Below, one piece after another: positions 36,901 to 44,140 of a DNA stretch of 64,000 bases; positions within the stretch are counted from its first letter, which is position 1, and the number at the start of each line of letters is the position of its first letter. Below the pieces are notes generated by a model, which saw only the letters and a list, made by a program, of their open reading frames with translations, was not told where the DNA came from and did no database searches. The DNA is from Bacteroidota bacterium (GTDB taxonomy: Bacteria > Bacteroidota > Bacteroidia > Flavobacteriales > Weeksellaceae): positions 1 to 64,000 of the forward strand of contig JAFAFC010000013.1 in assembly GCA_023423715.1 (NCBI GenBank), in the 5' to 3' direction. The position numbers and the translations under genes are program-made.

Positions 36901-37497
36901 ATGCCCATATTTTATAGCCAAAGCACATTTACTTCGCTCTGCTATTCCCTTTCTGTAAAAGAGCTTTACGGCTACTTCTGGAACAGAAGATTAAAAAATG
37001 TTGCCATCTACGCCTCCCACACAAATACATTTTTCTAATCCTCTATTAGTGTGGCTTTGATAGCCCCCACCGCTTTAAAAAAGTGTTTTAAAAATTCAGC
37101 GAATTGGAAGTGTTATTTCAATTCACTGTAAACCATTTCTCAATGCCATCTTCTTGGCTTCCACATTCATTTTATCCAAAGACCCGTATGCTTTTTTGTC
37201 CCATTTCAAGAGCAAAGGTATTTCCGTGTTCTTAACGCATCACAAAGGTCAAGCAAGTTTGGAAAATAATCTCCACCCGTTGGGTAGTATTTTTTTCCAA
37301 AACCTTGGTGCTGCTAAACACGAACCTTTTATGCTCGTGAAACGAAACATAGCATACTCCGGCTCTTTAAACGAATAAAAAAAATGTCAGATACGAAAAT
37401 TAAAACATTGGAAATGGTAATGAAACGAAACAGCACCTCCTCTCATTGCCGAATAAATCTAAAAAAAATCAAAATCAATAACTAAAAATTAAAGAAT
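36901..37497. other. Non-coding region between integrase and ssb
   Basis: No confident gene was seen over about 600 bp. One open frame (37154-37378, 74 codons) has an odd composition and no recognisable domain. Its position upstream of ssb would also suit a promoter/leader or a transfer-related non-coding region. Runs of A precede the ssb start. Confidence 0.5.
37154..37378 (+). CDS. Doubtful small ORF
   Basis: This 74-codon frame between the integrase and ssb has no recognised motif, signal peptide or TM segment. It carries no promoter or RBS of note. It is reported because similar ICE regions are sometimes annotated, but I give it little weight. Confidence 0.2.
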   Translation: MASTFILSKDPYAFLSHFKSKGISVFLTHHKGQASLENNLHPLGSIFFQNLGAAKHEPFMLVKRNIAYSGSLNE

Positions 37498-37890
37498 ATG
37501 AACATCACAGGAAGATTGACAAGGGATGCGGAAGTACGCACAACGTCACAGGACAAACAAGTAGTAAACTTTTCAGTAGCGACCAACGACAGCTACCGTA
37601 ACAAGCAGGGCGAACGCATAGAGCAAACCACTTATTTCGACAGCTCCTATTGGATAAGCCCGAATGTAGCCAAGCTACTCACAAAAGGCACTTTGGTAGA
37701 ACTATCGGGACGAGTAAGCACAAGAGCGTGGACAGGTAATGACGGAGAGCCAAGAGCAGGACTGAATTTCCATACCTCACAAATCAAATTGCACGGAGGT
37801 AGTAAGAGAACCGAAAGCGTACAAGCTACTGCACAAACAGGAAACAACAGTACAGCAGGAAAAGGTACAGAAGACGACCTTCCATTTTAA
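37498..37890 (+). CDS. ssb: Single-stranded DNA-binding protein
   Basis: This OB-fold protein protects the single-stranded DNA made during conjugation and replication. The 130 residues include the fold's opening MNITGRLTRDAEVR, VVNFSVATND, the TTYFDSSYW aromatic region and GRVSTRAW. The acidic C-terminal tip EDDLPF matches the SSB partner-binding tail. It heads the rightward ICE maintenance block (ssb, DUF932, small genes, PRTRC). Confidence 0.95.
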   Translation: MNITGRLTRDAEVRTTSQDKQVVNFSVATNDSYRNKQGERIEQTTYFDSSYWISPNVAKLLTKGTLVELSGRVSTRAWTGNDGEPRAGLNFHTSQIKLHGGSKRTESVQATAQTGNNSTAGKGTEDDLPF

Positions 37891-37935
37891 TCAAGAACAT
37901 TCAATCCATTTTTTAATATCAAAATTTTAAGCATT

Positions 37936-39009
37936 ATGGCACATAATATCAATTTCAACGAGAGAACAGGACGTTATTCATTTTTTAGCGTACAACAAAA
38001 AGCGTGGCACGGTTTGGGGCAAATCGTAGAGCAATATCCAACAAGTGAGGAAGCTATCAAACACGCAGGATTAGATTACGAAGTCGTAAAATCCCCACTA
38101 TTTACCAAAGGTTCCGGCATTATCGAAACCACCAATGGTATAGAGATAGGCAGTAGCGAATTAAAAGTGCCTAATTATTACGCTAACATTCGCACCGATA
38201 ACAATAAAGTATTGGGAGTAGTCGGCAAGGATTACCACATCGTACAAAATCGTGAAGCCTTTAATTTCTTTGATGCTATTGTAGGCGGTGATGAGGGCAT
38301 TCTGTACGAAACCGCAGGAGCATTAGGCAACGGAGAACGCATTTTTATCACAGCCAAATTGCCCGACTATATTCGTGTAGGCAATGGCGATGATGTTACA
38401 GAAAAGTACATTTTCCTTACCACTTCGCACGATGGTAGCGGAAGTATCACAGCCGCATTTACACCAATCCGTATCGTTTGCCAAAACACCTTAAACGCTT
38501 CGTTACGCAGTATGACCAATGTTGTTCGTATCAAACACACTTCGGGGGCAAAGCAACGTATCGAGAACGCTCACAAGATTATGGGACTTGCCAACACATT
38601 AAGCAACCAATTAGAGGGCATTTTTAATGAGTGGGCAAAAGTAAAGGTAACAGACCGAGAGGTTAAAAAGCTTATCCAATTGGCACTTTGCCCGAACAAA
38701 GAAACGCTTGACCTAATCAAAAAAGGTGCAGAAGATGAAATTTCCACAGTATTCAAAAACACCGTTGAAGATGCTTTTGCGTATGCGATGATAAGCGACA
38801 CCCAACAAATGGACACTACTAAAGGTACATTGTTCGGAGCATATAATGCGGTTACAGGCTACTATCAGAACGTGAGAAATTATAAGAATGATGAAGCCAA
38901 ATTACAAAGCATTGTATTGGGTGGTACTGCTCAACTCAAATCACAGAAAGCATTTGAATTGTGTAATGGTTTTGCTTTAGATGGTGCAGAAATCCTAAAC
39001 CTTAATTAA
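37936..39009 (+). CDS. DUF932 domain protein
   Basis: The 357-residue protein belongs to the DUF932/phage-plasmid LGT_TIGR03299 family, common on mobile elements next to ssb. It has the N-terminal SVQQKAWHGLGQIVEQYPTSEEAI region and the middle TPIRIVCQNTLNAS motif. The biochemical function is unknown. It follows ssb by 45 bp and is likely co-transcribed. A strong hairpin follows its stop. Confidence 0.88.
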   Translation: MAHNINFNERTGRYSFFSVQQKAWHGLGQIVEQYPTSEEAIKHAGLDYEVVKSPLFTKGSGIIETTNGIEIGSSELKVPNYYANIRTDNNKVLGVVGKDYHIVQNREAFNFFDAIVGGDEGILYETAGALGNGERIFITAKLPDYIRVGNGDDVTEKYIFLTTSHDGSGSITAAFTPIRIVCQNTLNASLRSMTNVVRIKHTSGAKQRIENAHKIMGLANTLSNQLEGIFNEWAKVKVTDREVKKLIQLALCPNKETLDLIKKGAEDEISTVFKNTVEDAFAYAMISDTQQMDTTKGTLFGAYNAVTGYYQNVRNYKNDEAKLQSIVLGGTAQLKSQKAFELCNGFALDGAEILNLN

Positions 39010-39017
39010 ATAACAAC

Positions 39018-39045
39018 AGGCTACCGCCTTAATCGGTGGTAGCCT
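39018..39045 (+). other. Hairpin between DUF932 and YubB-like genes
   Basis: AGGCTACCGCC (39018-39028) pairs with GGTGGTAGCCT (39035-39045) with one G-T pair. There is no T-run, so it is more likely an mRNA processing or stability element than a terminator. Confidence 0.55.
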
Positions 39046-39061
39046 ACTAAAAATATTCATT

Positions 39062-39544
39062 ATGGCAAATTGGTGCAGTAATACGGTTGTATTCGAGGGA
39101 AAACCCGAAACAATCACAGCAATACAGGAACTTTTTCAATCAATGAAGGAAAAGGAAGAAAAATCCGAAGAAGGGCAACTACCCAAATTTATTTCTAAAG
39201 ATAATGGTGGTTATTTCTTCAATATCTATTGGAATGATGGCGATGAAGGACAATTTCAGTATGAAACAAAATGGTCGCCCAATATGGAAATCATTCAAAA
39301 GATAGCGGAGCATTACGAAGTGAATTTCACACACGACTATGAAGAAATAGGCAATCTTGTATATGGCAGGGCAACATTTTATGACAAGCTACTCACAGAT
39401 GTTTATTTGGAAGACGTGGATTTTGAGCAATACGAGTTTGATGAAGAAACCGATACCTACCATTTTGAGGGTAATGCTTACGAAAGCGATTACGAGATAT
39501 TAGAAAACTTGTTGGAGCGGAAAATCAAAAATCAGCAACCTTAA
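39062..39544 (+). CDS. YubB ferredoxin-like/DUF1281-type protein
   Basis: The 160-residue acidic protein starts MANWCSNTVVFEG, the hallmark of the YubB ferredoxin-like domain found on plasmids and ICEs. The middle has NIYWNDGDEGQFQYETKWSP and a Glu/Asp-rich C-terminus. Function is unknown. It is part of the rightward operon and lies 12 bp before the next gene. Confidence 0.78.
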   Translation: MANWCSNTVVFEGKPETITAIQELFQSMKEKEEKSEEGQLPKFISKDNGGYFFNIYWNDGDEGQFQYETKWSPNMEIIQKIAEHYEVNFTHDYEEIGNLVYGRATFYDKLLTDVYLEDVDFEQYEFDEETDTYHFEGNAYESDYEILENLLERKIKNQQP

Positions 39545-39555
39545 AATCTACCGCA

Positions 39556-39897
39556 ATGGAAATAGTAACAATAATAGCCACAAAGTTTGTACGCCACGAT
39601 GTACCCGAATTGGCAACCCTGCAAAATGCAAAGGTTTACCAATTAAGGGAAAAGCTGAACAAAGGCGACAAGTTGAACCGAGCCGAAAAAAATTGGCTTG
39701 CCGAAGCAGTAAACCGAAATGCTTATTTCAAAAGAGCCGTACCGCTTATGGGTTATCGCTTTGGTTTTGAGGATGTTTTAAAATCCTATATCGTAAAGCA
39801 GTACGGCAGTTGGTTAGAATACAACGCTCCTGACAAAACAAGTCTTCGAAGTATCATCTATGGTAGGATTGACCAAATAGCGGAAATCAGTAAATAA
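39556..39897 (+). CDS. Conserved ICE hypothetical protein
   Basis: I do not recognise a named domain in this 113-residue protein. It is basic and helical by appearance, with LREKLNKGDKLNRAEKNWLAEAVNRNAYFKRAVPLMGYRF in its middle. It is packed between the YubB-like gene and a 60-codon gene in the same operon, with codon use like its neighbours, so it is likely real. Confidence 0.72.
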   Translation: MEIVTIIATKFVRHDVPELATLQNAKVYQLREKLNKGDKLNRAEKNWLAEAVNRNAYFKRAVPLMGYRFGFEDVLKSYIVKQYGSWLEYNAPDKTSLRSIIYGRIDQIAEISK

Positions 39898-39915
39898 CAT
39901 TTAAAGCCAAGTACA

Positions 39916-40098
39916 ATGAAAATCATAGATAAAAATGGGAATTGGGTTGAAGTTACCGACCTCATAAAAGCTATTCAACAAACTGGTTGGTATAAAGAAT
40001 ATCTGCACGACACACCAACAGAAACAGACAAGGAAAGACAGGAATATTGGGCAGATATGCACGAGAAACTCAAAAGAGAAAAAAGTAATAACAATTAA
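39916..40098 (+). CDS. Small ICE hypothetical protein
   Basis: This 60-codon gene encodes a charged protein (NGNWVEVTDLIKAIQQTGWY at the front, Lys/Glu-rich end). It is tightly spaced between the previous gene (18 bp) and the PRTRC E gene (12 bp). No domain is recognised. Confidence 0.6.
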   Translation: MKIIDKNGNWVEVTDLIKAIQQTGWYKEYLHDTPTETDKERQEYWADMHEKLKREKSNNN

Positions 40099-40142
40099 AA
40101 TTTAAGAACAATGAACACAAATTTTTCAATCAGATACAGCAG

Positions 40143-40727
40143 TTGGACTTTACAGGAGTATTGCAACTGAACATTTCAAAAGGGATAGAAAGCAACCTAA
40201 TTGTAACAGTATTGCTCAACAACGAACAATGCGGAGATAGTGCAAAAAATCTAATTCCCCCATTGACCTTTAACGCCACGCCCCAAGAGTTTGACGAGGG
40301 ATTTTTTGAGCAGATAACTACACCCATACAAAAGGTATCGGGCTTAATGGTGGATATGGAAAAATTCCAAAAGCAATTGGACGAAGCCAAAGCACAATCG
40401 GCAATAGAAAAGGAAAAAACCGAGAAAGCGAAAAAGGACAAGGAAACCAAAGACAAGAAGTTTAAAGATGCTATGGCAAAGGCGGACGAGTTGGAAAAAG
40501 AGGGTAAGTTCCGTGAAGCGTGGATAAAAGTTCCTGATATAACGGAGTTTCCCGAAAAAGCAGACGAGATACGCAAACGCAAAACAGCATTATCCGACAA
40601 ATTCGCAACAGCGAGCCTTTTCGGAGCAATGGACGAAGCAAAACCCGAACCACCAATAGAGCAAGAAATTACTGCCGATTATCCTATTGATGAAACAGAC
40701 GAAGATGAAAAGAATAGTAATCATTAA
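40143..40727 (+). CDS. PRTRC system protein E (start region frameshifted)
   Basis: PRTRC means ParB-related, ThiF-related cassette; E is a family-specific subunit of unknown activity. The readable frame begins at TTG 40143 (codon read here as M) and runs 194 residues, with a long charged coiled coil (about 70-130). An ATG at 40111 begins MNTNFS, but that frame hits a stop. If the T-run at 40122-40126 had six Ts instead of five, the frame would read MNTNFFNQIQQLDFTGVLQL and continue into this gene. So the true start is probably 40111 with one base missing. Confidence 0.8.
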   Translation: MDFTGVLQLNISKGIESNLIVTVLLNNEQCGDSAKNLIPPLTFNATPQEFDEGFFEQITTPIQKVSGLMVDMEKFQKQLDEAKAQSAIEKEKTEKAKKDKETKDKKFKDAMAKADELEKEGKFREAWIKVPDITEFPEKADEIRKRKTALSDKFATASLFGAMDEAKPEPPIEQEITADYPIDETDEDEKNSNH

Positions 40728-40738
40728 AACAGAACATT

Positions 40739-40957
40739 ATGTTATTAGCAACGCAATTAGAACGAGTTTTTATACTCAAAGATAAAGGACAGGACATAAG
40801 ACTGACCGACCCCGAACCACGTTGGAGCGTGGAAGCAGTAATGAATTTTTACGCCAATATGTACCCGATTTTGACAACAGCAAAAGCATCTACACCGCAA
40901 ATTAAAGATGATGCAGTAGAATACAAATTTGAGAGCGTAATGGGTACGAAAGGTTAA
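40739..40957 (+). CDS. PRTRC system protein C
   Basis: The 72-residue protein is the small ubiquitin-like/ThiS-like subunit of the PRTRC cassette by name and context. Its core has FILKDKGQDIRLTDPEPRWS and KFESVMGTKG, and it ends in Gly near the terminus (TKG) rather than GG. It lies 11 bp after E and 17 bp before the F-like gene. The family pairing of a small beta-grasp protein with an E1-like ThiF suggests a conjugation or sulfur-carrier reaction, which has not been shown. Confidence 0.85.
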   Translation: MLLATQLERVFILKDKGQDIRLTDPEPRWSVEAVMNFYANMYPILTTAKASTPQIKDDAVEYKFESVMGTKG

Positions 40958-40974
40958 ACTAAAATTATAAAACG

Positions 40975-42141
40975 ATGAATTATGCAACGCAACATCATAT
41001 CGGGAACTATCAGCATACCCGAACAGAAACGACAACGGCAATTGCACCGACAGTTGGGCGAGTTCGCCAATTGGATGCAAAGACCAAAAGATGCAAACCA
41101 AGTGCAGAAAGACAAGCAGAAATCCATACCAATAGCAATGCTACCAATGGTATTCTAAAGTGTACGTTTCTGCCAAAACTGAAAACAGCACAATCCGTAC
41201 AGGCTTGTCAGAAAACGGAGAGGGATTTTTACAAGTCCCTCTCCAGATTTGCCGAGCATTACAGCATTGAACCAATGCAGACCAAAGATTTTGGTTTTCC
41301 CTACAATATTGCATTGGCTATGTGGGATATGGAAACCAAAGTAAAACGTACCAATATCAATTGGGATAGTTTCAAATTGGTACAGGACAGTAAGAAAACC
41401 TACTTCACAAGTGAGGAACGATACAATACAGGTACAACCTTGTATTACATTCCTATTGTACCACTTTTTAAAATGCTCAAAGACCCGAAGCGTAAAAAGA
41501 CTGCACAGCTTTTAATATCAGTATGTAGTTATCTGTACCATATTGCCGATGTGCCGTATTACAGACAAGAAGACAGCTATCTGTATTGGCAATATGAAAT
41601 GCACAAAGATTGGGTAGAACAGGACGAGGAAACGGACGAAACCGAAGCTTATAAAAGGGAGTTGAGAAATGCCGAATACATTGGCGATAAAATAGAACAA
41701 AAGCTATTTAACCGTATCAATCTAAAGGTGTTTGAACAGCGTGTGAGCCAATTTAAAAGTGTTGATCTGTTCGACAGGGAATGCCATAATGTGTCTTGCA
41801 ATGCGTTAGCCCTTTTTACTGAATATCCGAACGCAAGCATTTTCCGAAACGCACCAATATCCGAAGAAGACCCTTACAATGATGATTACGAAAACGAAGC
41901 AATCGGAATGGAAAAGTACATTTCATTTATTGCAGATACCAAAGGTTGGTTATACGGAAGCCTTTCCGATACCATCAACAATGAATTTAATGAGTACGGA
42001 GCAATGGAAGAACCAACCATTTCCAAGCGATTTGACGTAAATGAAATACCAACAACAAATCTCGATTTTGAGAACCGCTTGTTTGCCTTATTGGACTACC
42101 TCTGCACACTATTAGACGACTATAAAACAACAGAAAAATGA
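40975..42141 (+). CDS. PRTRC cassette protein, probably F-like
   Basis: This 388-residue protein sits in the PRTRC operon between C and B, the usual place for a large cassette subunit. A Thr/Arg-rich N-terminus (about 1-60) is followed by a conserved-looking core (LPKLKTAQSVQACQKTERDFYKSL, then FGFPYNIALAMWDME and TLYYIPIVPLFKML). It overlaps the B gene start by 4 bp. I assign F by context and size, not by a motif. A short competing frame from ATG 40982 was rejected. Confidence 0.62.
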   Translation: MNYATQHHIGNYQHTRTETTTAIAPTVGRVRQLDAKTKRCKPSAERQAEIHTNSNATNGILKCTFLPKLKTAQSVQACQKTERDFYKSLSRFAEHYSIEPMQTKDFGFPYNIALAMWDMETKVKRTNINWDSFKLVQDSKKTYFTSEERYNTGTTLYYIPIVPLFKMLKDPKRKKTAQLLISVCSYLYHIADVPYYRQEDSYLYWQYEMHKDWVEQDEETDETEAYKRELRNAEYIGDKIEQKLFNRINLKVFEQRVSQFKSVDLFDRECHNVSCNALALFTEYPNASIFRNAPISEEDPYNDDYENEAIGMEKYISFIADTKGWLYGSLSDTINNEFNEYGAMEEPTISKRFDVNEIPTTNLDFENRLFALLDYLCTLLDDYKTTEK

Positions 42142-42857
42142 ACAACGTAAATAACATCACCAACGATTTTGGCACATTGTACCATCCGAAATCCGCATTG
42201 GTTTTTTACGAAACCATAGGCACAAATACCGATATGTATGTAGAGCATTTCGATATGGACAGCAACGGAACGCCTATCAATGCCCACCCATTGACAGTAA
42301 AAGAAGCCAATGTATTGGCAAAGGCTCTAAAGACCGATGAAGAAAATAGCAAAGCCTTTTTAAAGCCAAAGGGAATTTTGCCGACCAACATTTTGCATAT
42401 TAATCCGAGCGAAAAAGGTACGGTGCTATGGTACACCAAAACACAGCTAAGACAGCTATATTTTGTGGATAGTTTAGGTATTTCCAACGGCAAGGCACAA
42501 GTACCGCCAATGCTATGGTTTGCCAATAAAAGCAGTCTTACGGTATTTGCTTTAGCAAACGACAGAAGACCCACCGAGAAAACGCCATTGCATTATGCAC
42601 CTTTCTTCAATATCTACGAAAAGGGCAATGTATGTATGGGTACGGTGGGTATTGACATTAAAAATTCGGCTTCGGTTGAGGAATTTATACAGGCGTGGGA
42701 ACATTATTTTTTCAATTCTTATTTCAGTCATTCATTATGCGAAAACTTAACGAAAAAAAATATTGTAACCCTTTGGAAAGACCTTATCAATACGGATAAA
42801 CCCTTTCCTAAAGAGGTATTAAAAAAGAATAATAAAACCCTTAAAAATCTATTGTGA
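42138..42857 (+). CDS. PRTRC system protein B
   Basis: The 239-residue protein matches the B subunit in length, order and sequence style (ALVFYET, HPLTVKEANVLAKAL, GTVLWYTKTQLRQLYF, YAPFFNIYEKGNVCMGTV). The activity is unknown. It overlaps its neighbours on both sides by 4 bp, which is typical of translational coupling, and it precedes the ThiF gene. Confidence 0.87.
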   Translation: MNNVNNITNDFGTLYHPKSALVFYETIGTNTDMYVEHFDMDSNGTPINAHPLTVKEANVLAKALKTDEENSKAFLKPKGILPTNILHINPSEKGTVLWYTKTQLRQLYFVDSLGISNGKAQVPPMLWFANKSSLTVFALANDRRPTEKTPLHYAPFFNIYEKGNVCMGTVGIDIKNSASVEEFIQAWEHYFFNSYFSHSLCENLTKKNIVTLWKDLINTDKPFPKEVLKKNNKTLKNLL

Positions 42858-43663
42858 TGAATACGACAAAAACAGCAGTTCATTTTACGGACAACTATTT
42901 ACTCAATCCAACCAATCCGATTTCGGTAAACCTTATCGGAGCAGGTGGTACAGGCTCAAAAGTATTGACCGCCTTAATGGAAATAAACGAAAGTTTGATA
43001 GCATTAGGACACGCAGGGTTGCAAGTCCGCCTTTGGGATGATGATGTTATCACGAGTGCCAATTTGGGCAGACAGCGTTTTGCAGAAAGTGAAACAGGAT
43101 TATACAAATCCGTTGCTTTAATCAATCGTTGCAACCGTTGGGCAGGTACAAATTGGAAAGCCAAAACGGTAAAATTTGAAAAAGACAATTTTGGCAGATT
43201 GCCCGAAGAAGCAAGGGCAATTATTACCATTACTTGTGTGGATAATGTACAGGCGAGGTTTGGAGTTGCTGAAATTTTGAAAGAAACAAGTTACCGCAAA
43301 CACTATCAAGATGAACCAAAATATTGGTTGGATTTTGGCAACAGCCAAGATACAGGACAAGTGTTACTATCTACCATCGGAGAGATAAAGCAACCCAATT
43401 CAGAGAAATACCAAACGGTGGCAAGCCTGCCATTTGTTACCGATGAATTTGGCGAACTATTGAAGCAATCCGAACAAGAGGACAGCACGCCAAGTTGCTC
43501 ACTTGCCGAAGCATTGGAACATCAAGATTTGTTTATCAATTCATCACTTACACAAATGGGTTGCTCCTTATTGTGGAACTTGTTTCGCAGGGGAATGACT
43601 GAATACAAAGGATTTTTTCACAATCTGAAAGATTTCCGCACCCACCCGATAAAAGTTGCCTAA
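42854..43663 (+). CDS. PRTRC system ThiF-family E1-like protein
   Basis: The 269-residue protein is an E1/MoeB/ThiF-like adenylating enzyme. It has the nucleotide-binding loop NLIGAGGTGSKVLTALME, an acidic metal site (WDDDVITSANLGRQRF, a form of the E1 DxxxxSNLNRQ motif) and CVDNVQARF. The usual ThiF catalytic Cys is not obvious. It overlaps B and ends the cassette. A hairpin-rich stretch and terminator follow. Confidence 0.9.
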   Translation: MMNTTKTAVHFTDNYLLNPTNPISVNLIGAGGTGSKVLTALMEINESLIALGHAGLQVRLWDDDVITSANLGRQRFAESETGLYKSVALINRCNRWAGTNWKAKTVKFEKDNFGRLPEEARAIITITCVDNVQARFGVAEILKETSYRKHYQDEPKYWLDFGNSQDTGQVLLSTIGEIKQPNSEKYQTVASLPFVTDEFGELLKQSEQEDSTPSCSLAEALEHQDLFINSSLTQMGCSLLWNLFRRGMTEYKGFFHNLKDFRTHPIKVA

Positions 43664-43679
43664 AAGCCGAAATCGGCGG

Positions 43680-43757
43680 GCAAAAATGCAATTCCTCCCT
43701 ACGGTCGGAAACGCATTTTTGCGGTTTAAAGCTGATGCAATCACTTTGCAAAAATGC
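43680..43757. repeat. GCAAAAATGC triplicate
   Basis: GCAAAAATGC occurs at 43680-43689 and 43748-43757. Its perfect inverse, GCATTTTTGC, occurs at 43713-43722. The first and second can form a 10-bp stem whose loop contains a TTCC/GGAA pair. The arrangement suggests an RNA structure or protein-binding sites. Confidence 0.7.
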
Positions 43758-43814
43758 ACCGGCTCACAATTCCATTTCCTTACATTTTACCAAACAGGTT
43801 GCGAGTTTTTTGCG

Positions 43815-43839
43815 TGGGATATTCAGTATCCCATTTTTT
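43815..43839 (+). terminator. PRTRC operon terminator
   Basis: TGGGATA (43815-43821) pairs with TATCCCA (43827-43833) around a TTCAG loop and is followed by six Ts. It is the first good terminator after the ThiF gene. Confidence 0.85.
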
Positions 43840-43933
43840 GTTTTTGGTAATGACTTCTTTTCTTTTCACACAGCGACCAAAGAAAAGATTCTGTGTTGTG
43901 AAACAATTTTTTTTAGTTTTTTTTGGTGTTAAA

Positions 43934-43964
43934 TTGTCTACAATAACTATAAATTGTACTTTTG
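43934..43964 (+). promoter_or_regulatory. Strong Bacteroidota promoter, orphan
   Basis: TTG at 43934-43936 is followed after 20 bp by TACTTTTG (43957-43964), an exact TAnnTTTG. This is the best promoter match in the window. The next gene (SulP) starts 176 bp farther on, and only a 14-codon frame follows directly, so its original gene may have been displaced. Confidence 0.7.
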
Positions 43965-44140
43965 CATCACTCAATGAAAAGAACAGTACAAATATCATCC
44001 CAAGTTACTCCGCCTTGATCTTAGGCTAACTGTTATATTTCCCAATTTTAATTTATTGGCTTCTCTGTCGTACCCGAAGGTTTTGCTTTCGTGTACATAC
44101 TTTTCTATTTACATTTTTACCACTTTAAACATAAATTTTT

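Larger units (their letters stand above)
43664..44140. other. Structured non-coding region between PRTRC and cargo
   Basis: About 477 bp with no confident gene. It holds three GCAAAAATGC-type 10-mers (two direct, one inverted), a palindrome GCCGAAATCGGC (43666-43677), a strong terminator (43815-43839) and a good Bacteroidota promoter (43934-43964) that now drives only a 14-codon frame (43974-44018). This looks like a junction where cargo joined the ICE backbone. Confidence 0.65.

Noticed and set aside
37154..37378. 74-codon frame between integrase and ssb as a firm gene
   Set aside because: No domain, promoter or RBS; kept only as a very low-confidence entry.
40982..41158. Short frame from ATG 40982 inside the PRTRC F-like gene
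   Set aside because: It ends after about 58 codons, while the main frame has a long product and overlaps its neighbours as expected.
43974..44018. 14-codon ORF as a leader peptide
   Set aside because: No regulatory codon run or following attenuator hairpin was seen; it is more likely a remnant.
43656..44029. Several open frames in the post-ThiF region as genes
   Set aside because: Overlapping frames in a hairpin- and terminator-rich stretch, with no conserved-looking sequence; a 14-codon frame after the orphan promoter is too short to call.
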